From Planctomycetota bacterium (GTDB lineage Bacteria > Planctomycetota > Phycisphaerae > SM23-33): a stretch of 42,072 bases of DNA. The translations under genes and the position numbers were made by a program. The DNA lies in contig JAKJER010000052.1 in the NCBI GenBank assembly GCA_022705325.1, positions 1-42,072 of the forward strand, written 5' to 3'. The notes under the pieces were generated by a model. It was not told where the DNA came from. It saw only the letters and a program-made list of their open reading frames with translations, and ran no database searches. The stretch's first letter is position 1; every line of letters starts with the position of its first letter. Below are positions 24,387-34,488 of the stretch, in pieces.

Positions 24387-26534
24387 TTACTCTTGCGGGA
24401 TCAGCCGGACAGTCGGCCGGGCCGGCTGAGTCGCAGGCGACCTCGTGCCCGGCCCTGGCCGGGTGGTCGGGGCCGGCCGGGTGGTTGGCGCGCGGCGATC
24501 CGCTTCGGCCTTCATGGCGGCCATCCGAGCGGCGGCTTCTCTGTCCATGGCGGCCATCTTCTCGGCGACGGCCTTGTCGTGGGCGGCCTTCGCGGCGGCG
24601 TCGGCGGCGGCTTTGGCGGCGGCTTCGGCCTTGGCGGCCTCGAGCTTGCGCATCACTTCCGCCCGGGCCGCGCGTGCGGGTCCCACCCGCATGACTCCGG
24701 GGATCGGCGCCGGGGCCTCGGGCACAGGCGCCCCGTCCACCCGCACCGGCCGGGCCGAAGAAGTTCCCGGCCCGGCCTTCGGCGCCGCGCCGGACCCCTC
24801 CCCGCCAGTCGAGATCGACACCACGTGCCCCGCATACACCGACAGCAACGGGCCGGGCTCGATCTGGAACTTCAGAGAGGGCGCCGCCAGGTGTCCGCTG
24901 ATGGTTGTGCCGCTGCGCATCCGGATCTGCACGCAGCCCGGCGGACCCTCCACTGCCGTCAATTCGACCATCTCCGCCGTGGCGGCCGTTACTTTTCCGA
25001 ACGGCGTCTCCACCACCAGTTCCGCGTCGGCCAACGTCCCCATCAACTCGTCGTCGTTGCGGAGTTGGACAACCATCTGGGACTTGTCGCCCGGGGCGGG
25101 CGGGCCGAAGATCAACCGCTGGATCTCGTGGCGGCGGACCGACAGGGTGGGCCCCGCCTGGAGGGGCAGCTCAAACGCCTCGGCCAGAAGCAGCCCCGAC
25201 AGGACCGACCCGTTCCGGAAGACCGCGCGATGCAGCCCGTTGTCCGGCGTGTCCAGGTCGATGGCCTGGAGCGTCTGGGGGGTCAGCTTGAGCTTCCCGC
25301 ACTCGCTCTGGAAGGTGCAGTCCGCGGCATCGGGGGAGAACAGCAGCCTGCTGCCTCGGCGCAGCACGACGAAGCTGCCCGATGCGGTCAGGCTCTTGGG
25401 GCGAGAGGACGCCAGGCGATAGGCCGCCGTGCGGATCTCGTGGGTGGGCAGCTTCATTTCGTTCCCGTTGCCCAGGCGGATGCGCAGCGGCTGGTTGACC
25501 AGCCGCCCCACCACCACCTGCGCGTCGGTCAGCACCACCTGCACGTGTTGATCGATGAGGGCCGACGTGAGCCCCATCACGCGCTCGGCAGGCAACGTCA
25601 ACATGCCGAAGGACGTCTCGACCTGGTAGTCGCTGTTGAGCAGGGTGCCCAGCAGTTCGTTGTCGTTTCGCAGGACCACAAGATCGCCGTTCTCGCGGCG
25701 AGGCAGGTCGATGTCGCCCACGCTCACGATCCCCCCGCCGCCGACGTTGACCAGTATCCGGCGCAGGGCCTGGGGAATCTTCTGAAGCTCCTCTTCCAGC
25801 TTGAACTTCTTCATCTCCGCGACGGACGAACCGGCGCTGCGCTGCGCGTGAATGATGCAGACGGCCGACGCCTTGCCCGCGGGAACGGTCATGTCGAGAC
25901 TGTAGTTGACCTGGCGATTGCCGTTGTCGAACTGCACCGCCGGGCGGACCCGCGACGCGCGGTCGCCGAGGAAGTGGAGCACGCCGGGGCGCGAATCGGA
26001 TGGGTTGAACACGGTGAACGCCCAGTCCTTTTCGCCCGGCATGGCGTTGGAGGCGACGCCAACCACCTGCTTGTTGGACCCGCCGTGGCTGGTCATCCAT
26101 CGCAACTTCAGGGTCTGGGACCCGCCGCTGGTGTTCTCGAAGATGTCGATCCAGCGGCAATACCCGACCTTCCCGTCGATGTAGATCCGCCGGCTGACCT
26201 GAACGCCCCCGGCGCTCCAGGGCCCGATCTCGACCTCTCGCCCGTCGCCGCCCAGTCGCCCGGCCTCGTTCCACTGGAAGTCGCTGTCGTTGACCTGCAG
26301 CCTCATCCCGCCGTCGTAGGCGTCGTTCTGCCCGTCGCTGACGCGCCCGTTGGAGTCGAAGTCCCATCGCATGCCGCTGGGGTCGGAGAGGGTCCACATC
26401 CAGTTGACTTCGCCGCCGGCCGGCAAGTGAATGCCGTCGGGGGGTTTGGCCTGGAGGGCGCCGGCAAGCAGCAGGAGGGCCGGCAGGGTAAGCCGCAGCC
26501 ATCGCTGCGGCATGGGGAGGGAACGAGTGGTCAT
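24387..26534 (-). CDS. Secreted paralogue 1 (unknown family, alanine/lysine-rich tail)
   Basis: 715 aa from ATG 26534, with GAGGTG about 11 bases upstream. Signal peptide to about residue 29 (ALLLLAGALQA). The N-terminal ~250 residues match the neighbour at 26601-28598: GIHLPAGGEVNWMW, MRWDFDSNG, EVEIGPW, RWIDIFENTSG, DWAF and VRPAVQFDNGNRQVNYSLD. Three or more repeats of a small beta unit follow (LRNDNELLGTLLNSDYQVETSFG; LRNDDELMGTLADAELVVETPFG). The last ~150 residues are an Ala/Lys/Glu helix rich in KAEAAAKAAADAAAKAAHD, then a TTRPAPTTRPGPGTR tail. Function unknown; probably a cell-surface scaffold. It ends 48 bases from the convergent nucleosidase gene. Confidence 0.82.
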   Translation of the reverse strand: MTTRSLPMPQRWLRLTLPALLLLAGALQAKPPDGIHLPAGGEVNWMWTLSDPSGMRWDFDSNGRVSDGQNDAYDGGMRLQVNDSDFQWNEAGRLGGDGREVEIGPWSAGGVQVSRRIYIDGKVGYCRWIDIFENTSGGSQTLKLRWMTSHGGSNKQVVGVASNAMPGEKDWAFTVFNPSDSRPGVLHFLGDRASRVRPAVQFDNGNRQVNYSLDMTVPAGKASAVCIIHAQRSAGSSVAEMKKFKLEEELQKIPQALRRILVNVGGGGIVSVGDIDLPRRENGDLVVLRNDNELLGTLLNSDYQVETSFGMLTLPAERVMGLTSALIDQHVQVVLTDAQVVVGRLVNQPLRIRLGNGNEMKLPTHEIRTAAYRLASSRPKSLTASGSFVVLRRGSRLLFSPDAADCTFQSECGKLKLTPQTLQAIDLDTPDNGLHRAVFRNGSVLSGLLLAEAFELPLQAGPTLSVRRHEIQRLIFGPPAPGDKSQMVVQLRNDDELMGTLADAELVVETPFGKVTAATAEMVELTAVEGPPGCVQIRMRSGTTISGHLAAPSLKFQIEPGPLLSVYAGHVVSISTGGEGSGAAPKAGPGTSSARPVRVDGAPVPEAPAPIPGVMRVGPARAARAEVMRKLEAAKAEAAAKAAADAAAKAAHDKAVAEKMAAMDREAAARMAAMKAEADRRAPTTRPAPTTRPGPGTRSPATQPARPTVRLIPQE

Positions 26535-26600
26535 GACGGCACACACCTCTGTGACGCGGGAAACGGTTGACAGTGGACCCTTCATTACCGTTATCTCCGC

Positions 26601-28598
26601 CTACCTGGGGAAGAACGCGCCTTGGACGAAGGGATTGTTGGGGTCCGCATTGTCCGGCGCGGAAGTAGCCCCGAGCTTGTCCAGCACCTCCTGGATGCGA
26701 TGGCGGACCTCGACGTCGGGGTTCTCGGCCAGTTTCTGCAGGAGGGGCACGATGCCCTTGCCCAACTGCCCGAGCTTGTCACTGGCTTCCTGGCGGTCCT
26801 TGTAGCTCTCAGCCCCCAGGCGGGCCACGAGGGCCTCGACTTGCTTGCGGATGTCCTCGGGCGGGAGCGGGTCGGGCCGAAGGACCGACACGATCTGGTC
26901 GGTCGGCAGCTTGAAGACCGTGCCCGGGGCAATCTCGAAGGGCAATTCGAGCTGGGCGGGCAAGCCCCGGTGGACCGTCCCGTTCCACATCTCCACCGCC
27001 AACTGCCCCTCCTCCAGCTTCATGGTCTTGACATGGTCCATGGCCAGGTCGACCGCATTGTACTTGGTGGCCAGGCGGAAAGACCGCTCCACGAACCGCC
27101 CGTACAGCTCGTCCTCGTTGTTCATGATCACCTGGGCCAGCACGGGCGGACGGTTCTCCTCTTCGCTGAACCGCAACTGGACCAGCAAGTCGCGATCCAC
27201 CTCCAGCGGGGCGCCCAGCCCCAGGGCCAGGGAGATTCGCGCCGGTTCGAGGAACCCGCCCAGACGCGTGCCATTCACAAACGTGCAGCGGTGAACGATG
27301 TTCCCCGGGTTGTCCAGGGCGATCGACTGCACGTCCTCAGCCCGCAGCGTCGCCAGCCCGTAACGGCTGCGGAAAGAAAAGCGGACCTTGGCGGGATCGA
27401 ATTTCAGGATGTCGCCCGTCCGCAGGACCGCCTGCGGCGCGGCAAAGGGCTGGTCGGCGGGCTTGGTCTCGCTGATGCGGTAGGACCACTGCGAGACGTC
27501 GGCGATGGGCACGTCCAACTGCCCCCCGCCGCCCAACGCCACCGACAGCCGCAGGTCCGCTCCCTGCCCGCGGACGACCTGCCCGCTGGTCAGGACGAAG
27601 CGCACCTGGGTGTCGCCGCCCAGGCCGGCGGCCATCCCGATCACATCCTCCTGCTTGAGCTTCAATTCGCCGAACAGCGTCTGGAGGGTAAAGCCGGTGT
27701 TCTGGATTCGCCCGAAGATGGTGTCGCCCCGCTTGAGGATGACGCTGTCCTCGCTGTCGCTGCGTTCCAGGTCGACCCCCTCCACGCCGCGGGCGCAGGT
27801 GAAGTTGAGGATGGTCTTCTGCACGGGCGCGGCCAGGTCCTTGACCAGGCGATAGCTCCGGAAACCCTTCATCGTCTTGTCGTGCTGGGTCTGGGAGTTG
27901 CCCTGAGACTGGAAATGGCAGAGGATGACGCTCTTGCCGGCCGGGACGACGATGTTGTATCGCAGGTTGACCGTGTTGGAGTGGACCTGGACGCTGGGCC
28001 GGACCTTCGAGCGAGGGTCGCAGACGATGCTCAGGACGGTCGGGCTGTTGCCCCCGCTGGTGGTCTTGGTGACGAAGGCCCAGTCCTTGTCGGTGAAGGT
28101 CGTGCCCCCGCTGCTGGTCCGGGTTTCGGAGACGGTGTAGTTGGTGTTGGTGTGGTAGTGGATCTGGAGGGCCTGCTCCTGGCCGGAGGGGTTCTCGAAG
28201 ATGTCCAGCCAGCGGGCCAGGGGCAGGTCCTTGTAGACGCGGATGCGGCGGAAGACGCGGACCGGACTGTTGAACTGGAAAGGCCCGATCTCGACCTCGT
28301 CGCCTGCCTTGTTGACCCACCCCGCGCCCCGCGGCTGGAGGCCGCTGTTGTTGACCTGAAGGTACATGCAGCCGCTGAAGGCGTTGTTGGTGCCCTGCCC
28401 GATCGTGCCGTAGTACTGGATGTCCCACCGGAAGCCGGCGCCGTCGGACATGTTGTAGTTGAAGTTGATGCGGTTTCCCTGGGGGATGTGCAGGCCGTGC
28501 GCGGCCTCGCCCGGGGGCCCGTCCGCCTGAACCTGCACCGGTTGGGAGAGGGCGACGGTGGCCAGCGACAGAATCAGACATAACGGAAGCGGCCTCAT
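26601..28598 (-). CDS. Secreted paralogue 2 (unknown family, HEAT-like C-terminus)
   Basis: 665 aa, ATG at 28598, signal peptide (MRPLPLCLILSLATVALSQ). It shares order and motifs with the next gene downstream: GLHIPQGNRINFNYNMSDGAGFRWD, GDEVEIGPF, ARWLDIFENPSG, DWAFV, KVRPSVQ, then beta repeats (LKRGDTIFGRIQNTGFTLQTLFGELKL; MNNEDELYGRFVERSFRLATKYNAVDL). It differs at the C-terminus, which carries HEAT-like helices (KQVEALVARLGAESYKDRQEASDKLGQLGKGIVPLLQKLAENPDVEVRHRIQEVLDKL). Tandem duplication followed by tail swapping is the simplest reading. The pair are 66 bases apart and probably co-transcribed. Function unknown. Confidence 0.82.
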   Translation of the reverse strand: MRPLPLCLILSLATVALSQPVQVQADGPPGEAAHGLHIPQGNRINFNYNMSDGAGFRWDIQYYGTIGQGTNNAFSGCMYLQVNNSGLQPRGAGWVNKAGDEVEIGPFQFNSPVRVFRRIRVYKDLPLARWLDIFENPSGQEQALQIHYHTNTNYTVSETRTSSGGTTFTDKDWAFVTKTTSGGNSPTVLSIVCDPRSKVRPSVQVHSNTVNLRYNIVVPAGKSVILCHFQSQGNSQTQHDKTMKGFRSYRLVKDLAAPVQKTILNFTCARGVEGVDLERSDSEDSVILKRGDTIFGRIQNTGFTLQTLFGELKLKQEDVIGMAAGLGGDTQVRFVLTSGQVVRGQGADLRLSVALGGGGQLDVPIADVSQWSYRISETKPADQPFAAPQAVLRTGDILKFDPAKVRFSFRSRYGLATLRAEDVQSIALDNPGNIVHRCTFVNGTRLGGFLEPARISLALGLGAPLEVDRDLLVQLRFSEEENRPPVLAQVIMNNEDELYGRFVERSFRLATKYNAVDLAMDHVKTMKLEEGQLAVEMWNGTVHRGLPAQLELPFEIAPGTVFKLPTDQIVSVLRPDPLPPEDIRKQVEALVARLGAESYKDRQEASDKLGQLGKGIVPLLQKLAENPDVEVRHRIQEVLDKLGATSAPDNADPNNPFVQGAFFPR

Positions 28599-28797
28599 CG
28601 GTCAACCTTTCCGGGCGCCGCCGAAAGAAAGCGGACCCTCGCACGTTAGACGCCCGGGATGGACAACGGTTCCGCGGCCCCATCCGCTACGGGCGGGTAG
28701 CGGACCTGTCGGCGACGCCGGCCATTCGCCTGGGGCTTGGGCTGGCTGTTCCACCGGACGACGCCTCATATTATCATGGGCGTCGCAAGGGACTGCC

Positions 28798-29619
28798 ATG
28801 AAAATCCACATGGTCGCGATCGATCTCGACGGGACGCTGCTGAACTCGGCCAAGCAGATCACCGACGCCACGGCCGCCATCCTCCGCTCCACGCGGGCGG
28901 CGGGGGTGCACATCGTCCTGGCCACCGCCCGCCCGCCTCGCAGCGTGATGCCGTTCTACACCCTGCTGGACCTGGACGCCCCGATGATCAACTATAACGG
29001 GGCCCTCGTCTACGACCCGCTCTCGCAGAGGGTGCTGCTGCACCGACCCGTCGCCTCCAAGATCGCCCGGCGGATCGCCGCCCTCGCGCGAGAGATGGTC
29101 CCGGACGTGCTCGTGTCCGCGGAGATCCTCGACCGCTGGTACACCGACCGCCTCGAGGCCGAGTATCTCACCGAGACCGCGCGACTCCACCGCCCGGACG
29201 TGGTGGCGCCGCTGGAGGAATGGCTCAACCAGCCGGTGACCAAGCTCCTGCTGCTGGGCCCGCCCCACCGCCTGGCCGACATCGCGGCCGCCATCCGCCG
29301 CGAGTTCCTTCACCAGGTGACCATCGTCCAGACCGAAGGCTACCTGCTCCAGGTCACCCACGCCACCGCCAGCAAGTCCCAGGCCCTGCGGGTCGTCGCC
29401 GGCGAGTTGGGCGTCACCCGCGAACAGGTAATGGCCATCGGCGACAACGCCAACGACGTCGGCATGCTCCAGTGGGCGGGAATCGGCGTGGCCATGGCCA
29501 ACGCCTCGCCGGAGGCCCTGAAGGTGGCCGACTACGTCACCGACCACCATGATGCCGACGGGGCCGCCAACGCCATCCAGAAGCTGATCCTGAGCGGTCT
29601 GCCGAAGAAGCGGAAGTAG
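28798..29619 (+). CDS. Cof-type HAD-superfamily phosphatase
   Basis: 273 aa from ATG 28798, with AAGGGA about 6 bases upstream. Cytoplasmic Mg-dependent phosphatase of HAD subfamily IIB, acting on sugar phosphates, FMN or similar small substrates. Motif I is DLDGTLLNS; motif II lies in VLATARPPRSV; the C2-type cap follows (YNGALVYDP to about residue 185); motif III Lys is in ATASKSQAL; motif IV is GDNANDVGML. The end is LPKKRK, a short basic tail. It is divergent from paralogue 2 and followed by a 9-bp repeat array and the sulfatase gene. Confidence 0.9.
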   Translation: MKIHMVAIDLDGTLLNSAKQITDATAAILRSTRAAGVHIVLATARPPRSVMPFYTLLDLDAPMINYNGALVYDPLSQRVLLHRPVASKIARRIAALAREMVPDVLVSAEILDRWYTDRLEAEYLTETARLHRPDVVAPLEEWLNQPVTKLLLLGPPHRLADIAAAIRREFLHQVTIVQTEGYLLQVTHATASKSQALRVVAGELGVTREQVMAIGDNANDVGMLQWAGIGVAMANASPEALKVADYVTDHHDADGAANAIQKLILSGLPKKRK

Positions 29620-29652
29620 TTGCTTGTTGTTTGTGCCGGTCGAAAACGTTAA

Positions 29653-29688
29653 GTCCTTTGCGTCCTTTATGCCCTTTGAGTCCTGTTG
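29653..29688. repeat. Four-unit 9-bp repeat array upstream of the sulfatase
   Basis: GTCCTTTGC GTCCTTTAT GCCCTTTGA GTCCTGTTG, in register with a 9-base period and consensus GTCCTTTGN. It is closely related to the array at 35587-35622. It lies between the HAD gene and the sulfatase start. Confidence 0.65.
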
Positions 29689-29705
29689 TCGCTGAGGTGA
29701 CCACG

Positions 29706-31085
<1,380 letters not shown>

Positions 31086-31156
31086 CCCTGCCCGGACACG
31101 CCCGCCCCGCCGACGCGCGGGCAGCCGCTGCGCCCGCCCGGTGGCGACCTTTTGCC

Positions 31157-31184
31157 TTGACCGTGCCGCGCGATCTGTCACAAT
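31157..31184 (+). promoter_or_regulatory. Candidate promoter of the protease fusion gene
   Basis: TTGACC (31157-31162), 16-base spacer, CACAAT (31179-31184), about 80 bases before the ATG. The -35 is good and the -10 moderate. Confidence 0.4.
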
Positions 31185-31265
31185 GGAGCGCGAGCGAACC
31201 CGCGTTGGTCGCGGACGGCCCGTGGTGCGGTTCGGCTGACGTGTTGCCGCGAGGAAGGTGAGAAG

Positions 31266-34200
31266 ATGAAACGCCTGTTTCTCACGTGTCTGATCATCCT
31301 GATGGTGGCCCCGGTGGCGCTGGCGCTGAACTGCCCCAAGTGCAAAAAGCCTGTGCCGGAAGGCTCGAAGTTCTGCCCCGAGTGCGGCACGAAGTTCCGC
31401 TTCGGCTGCGGCAAGTGCAAGCAGGAGGTCCCGTTCGGATCGAAGTTCTGCCCCAACTGCGGAACGAAGATGAACTGGCCCGGGCAGGACGAAAAGGGGG
31501 AGCCCGGCAAGGTCGAGCCGGCCGCTCCCGCCCCGCCTGCCGGCGGCGGATCGATGTCGGCGGCGGACCTGTTCCAGGTGGCCTCGCCCGCGGTGGCCAA
31601 GATTGTCGTCAAGGACAAGAATGGGCATCCATGCGGACAGGGATCGGGGTTCTTCGTCTCGCTGGACGGGCTGCTGGTGACCAACTACCACGTGGTCAAC
31701 AACGCGTACACAGCCGCCGCGGAGGTCGAGGGCAAGGAGTGTCCTGTCGAAGGGTTCTGCGCGTTCAACGCGCAGCAGGATCTGGCCCTGCTGAAGGTGA
31801 AGATCGACAAGCCGGCGGTGCTGCGGGTGTCCGCGTCGGAGCCTCCGAAGGTGGGGACCAAGGTGTTCGCCATCGGCAGCCCGGTCGGGCAGACCAACAC
31901 GCTCAGCGAGGGACTCGTCAGCGGGCTGCGGAAAATGAACGACCGCGACCTGATCCAGACCACGGCGCCGATCAGTCCCGGCTCCAGCGGCGGCCCGCTC
32001 ATGACCTCCGACGCGGTGGTCATCGGCGTCAACACGCTGGGGGGCAACGCGGCGATCGTGCAGAACATCAACTTCGCCGTGCCCGCGTCGATGGTCCTCA
32101 AGCTCATCGAATCCAAGAAACCCGTTCAGGCCTTCCCCGTTCCGGCGGTGCGGAACATGCCCGTCCCGCCGCGCCCCGTCGAGCCCGCGTTGCCCAAGCT
32201 GACCGACGCGTTCGACGAGGCCGTCGTCAAGGGCATCGCCAAGGCGGTCGAGTTCCTCTGGTCGCAGCAGAAGGAGGACGGAAGCTGGGGCCCGTTCAAC
32301 ATGCCGAACATCGGGCAGTTCCCAGCCGGGCCGACCGCCCTGGCGTGCTACGCGCTGCTGGAGAGCGGCGTGAGCATCAAGGAAGCGCGGATGGCCAAGG
32401 CCCTGCGATGGCTGTCGCGGGAAGACACCGACAAGCGGACATACTCCCTGGCGATGCGGTGCTGCGTGTGGGCGGCGGTGCTCCACGAAGACCCCGACAG
32501 CGAGTACGGCAAGCAGTTGGAGAAGGACTGCGAGCGGCTGATCCGCGCCGGCGCGGAGGGCTGCTACACCTATGACGTCGACGCCAAGGGGCGGATCACC
32601 GACAACTCCAACAGCCAGTACGGTCTGCTGGGGGTCTGGACGTCCACGTCCGCGCCGCGGATCGAGGTGCCCTCCAAGTACTGGGACGTCGTGATGCAGC
32701 ATTGGATCAAGTCGCAGAACCGCGACGGGGGATGGGGCTACGCCGGCTTCCACCGCCCCGCCAGCTACCCCAGCATGACGGTGGCGGGCCTGGCCAGCCT
32801 GTTCGTCTGCGTGGACAACCTCGGCGCCGACCGCTTCACCCGCTGCACGGGCGACACGGACATCAAGGCCATCCGCGACGGGCTGAAGTGGCTGGAGGAC
32901 TCGATGGCCCAGCTCGGCCTGGACAGCACGATCGAGCAGGGCGGGCGGATCATGCGCATGCCGCTGGACACGTACTACCTGTTCGGGGTGGAGCGCGTGG
33001 CCCTGGCCAGCGGGTACAAGTACTTCGGCAAGGTGGACTGGTACCGCGTGGGGGCGACGGCGGTCCTGCAGCGTCAGCAGCCCAACGGTTCGGCGTGGAT
33101 GGGCGGCTGGGGCGACGCGACGGTTTCGACGGCCTACGCCCTGCTCTTCCTGGCCCGCGGGCGGCACCCGATCCTGTTCAACAAGCTCCAGCACGACGGC
33201 GACTGGCGCAACCGCCCGCGCGACCTGGCCATGCTGACGCGGTGGATGAGCAAGGCGTTCGAGAAGCCCGTCAACTGGCAGATCGTGCACTTCGGCATCT
33301 CCAGCGACCAGTGGCACGACGCGCCGGTGCTGTACATCAGCGGCTCGAAGGACCCGAAATTCACCGACGAGCAGGCCGAAAGCCTGCGCCAGTTCGTCTA
33401 CCAGGGCGGCACGATCTTCAGTTGCACCGAGTGCAACGGGGGCGCCTTCCGCCAGGCGATGCAGAAGCTCTACGCCAAGATCTTCCCGGGCTCTCCGATG
33501 ACCCCCTGCCGGGCCGACCACGAGGTGTTCAAGGCCTATTACACCGTGCCCCGCACCGCGCTGCAGGAAGTGAACAACGGGGCCCGCCCGCTGGCGTTTC
33601 ATTGCGACTATGACCTGCCCCTGTGCTGGCAGGCGAGGCGATGGACGGCCCAGAAATGGACGTTCGAGCTGGCCGCCAACATCGGCGTGTACGTCAACGG
33701 CCTGGACATGCTCCGCCCCCGCGGCACGAACCACTGGCCCGAGAAGATCCCCGTCCCCAACGGCCAGGACCTCAAGATCGTTCGTCTCAAGCACTCGGGC
33801 AACTGCGACCCCGAGCCGCTCGCGTATGAGCGCCTGGCCCGCCTGATGGCGGCGCACGCCAAGGCAAACCTGACGGTGACCGGACCGGTGGAGATTTCCT
33901 CGCTCGGCGGCCAGCAGGCCAAGCTGGCCAGCCTGGTGGGCGTGGGCAAGCTGGAGCTGGGCCCGGCCGAGCAGACCGCGATCCGGGAGTTCGTCAACAA
34001 GGGCGGCACGCTGCTGGTGGAGGCGGTGGGCGGCAACCGCGAGTTCGCCGAGTCGGCCCGCCAGACACTGGCCAAGCTGTTCCCGCAGTCGCCGCTGAGG
34101 CCGATCTCGGTCTCCGCCCCGCCCATGGGCCTGAGCCAGTGTCCCATCCAGCGGGTCAAGTACCGCTCGAAAACGACCGTCCGCCTGGGCAACATGCGAA

Positions 34201-34382
34201 CGCCCAACCTCCAGACGGTCGTCTTGAAGGACGCCTCCGACGGGTCGCGAACCGCCGTGATCTTCAGCGCCGAAGACATCAGTTGCGCCCTGCTGGCCCT
34301 CGAGGGCGCGGCGTTGGACGGCTACGCGGCGGATTCCGCCTACGCCGTCATGCGCAACATCATCCTGTGGGCGGGGAAGTAG
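31266..34382 (+). CDS. Secreted fusion: double zinc ribbon, trypsin-like protease, alpha-toroid, DUF4159
   Basis: 1038 aa, ATG preceded by GGAAGGTGAG. Signal peptide 1-20. Residues 23-65 carry two CxxC-10-CxxC zinc ribbons (Cys 23/26/37/40 and 48/51/62/65). Residues ~98-280 are a trypsin-like S1C (HtrA-type) protease with triad H142 (TNYHVV), D172 (QQDLALL) and S241 (GSSGGP); no PDZ domain follows. Residues ~310-640 look like a prenyltransferase/terpene-cyclase alpha-toroid (FLWSQQKEDGSWGP, SQNRDGGWGYAG, GSAWMGGWGD). From ~669 is DUF4159 (VHFGISSDQWHDAPVLYISG), with a second, similar unit near 899 (EQTAIREFVNKGGTLLVEA). Toroid plus DUF4159 is a known planctomycete pairing; the protease and ribbons in front are unusual to me. 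Role unknown. Confidence 0.88.
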   Translation: MKRLFLTCLIILMVAPVALALNCPKCKKPVPEGSKFCPECGTKFRFGCGKCKQEVPFGSKFCPNCGTKMNWPGQDEKGEPGKVEPAAPAPPAGGGSMSAADLFQVASPAVAKIVVKDKNGHPCGQGSGFFVSLDGLLVTNYHVVNNAYTAAAEVEGKECPVEGFCAFNAQQDLALLKVKIDKPAVLRVSASEPPKVGTKVFAIGSPVGQTNTLSEGLVSGLRKMNDRDLIQTTAPISPGSSGGPLMTSDAVVIGVNTLGGNAAIVQNINFAVPASMVLKLIESKKPVQAFPVPAVRNMPVPPRPVEPALPKLTDAFDEAVVKGIAKAVEFLWSQQKEDGSWGPFNMPNIGQFPAGPTALACYALLESGVSIKEARMAKALRWLSREDTDKRTYSLAMRCCVWAAVLHEDPDSEYGKQLEKDCERLIRAGAEGCYTYDVDAKGRITDNSNSQYGLLGVWTSTSAPRIEVPSKYWDVVMQHWIKSQNRDGGWGYAGFHRPASYPSMTVAGLASLFVCVDNLGADRFTRCTGDTDIKAIRDGLKWLEDSMAQLGLDSTIEQGGRIMRMPLDTYYLFGVERVALASGYKYFGKVDWYRVGATAVLQRQQPNGSAWMGGWGDATVSTAYALLFLARGRHPILFNKLQHDGDWRNRPRDLAMLTRWMSKAFEKPVNWQIVHFGISSDQWHDAPVLYISGSKDPKFTDEQAESLRQFVYQGGTIFSCTECNGGAFRQAMQKLYAKIFPGSPMTPCRADHEVFKAYYTVPRTALQEVNNGARPLAFHCDYDLPLCWQARRWTAQKWTFELAANIGVYVNGLDMLRPRGTNHWPEKIPVPNGQDLKIVRLKHSGNCDPEPLAYERLARLMAAHAKANLTVTGPVEISSLGGQQAKLASLVGVGKLELGPAEQTAIREFVNKGGTLLVEAVGGNREFAESARQTLAKLFPQSPLRPISVSAPPMGLSQCPIQRVKYRSKTTVRLGNMRTPNLQTVVLKDASDGSRTAVIFSAEDISCALLALEGAALDGYAADSAYAVMRNIILWAGK

Positions 34383-34425
34383 CGCAGGGTCTCGCTTCCA
34401 TTGCCGACAGGCCACGGCCGGGAGT

Positions 34426-34447
34426 CAATGAAGCGCCTTGTTCATTG
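34426..34447 (+). terminator. Hairpin after the fusion gene
   Basis: CAATGAA-GCGCCTTG-TTCATTG forms a perfect 7-bp stem 44 bases after the stop at 34382. No strong T-tract; it may attenuate rather than end transcription into the next gene. Confidence 0.4.
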
Positions 34448-34488
34448 AAGCCGTTGGCTGCTTGCGAGTACTATCCGTCTGCTACTCC

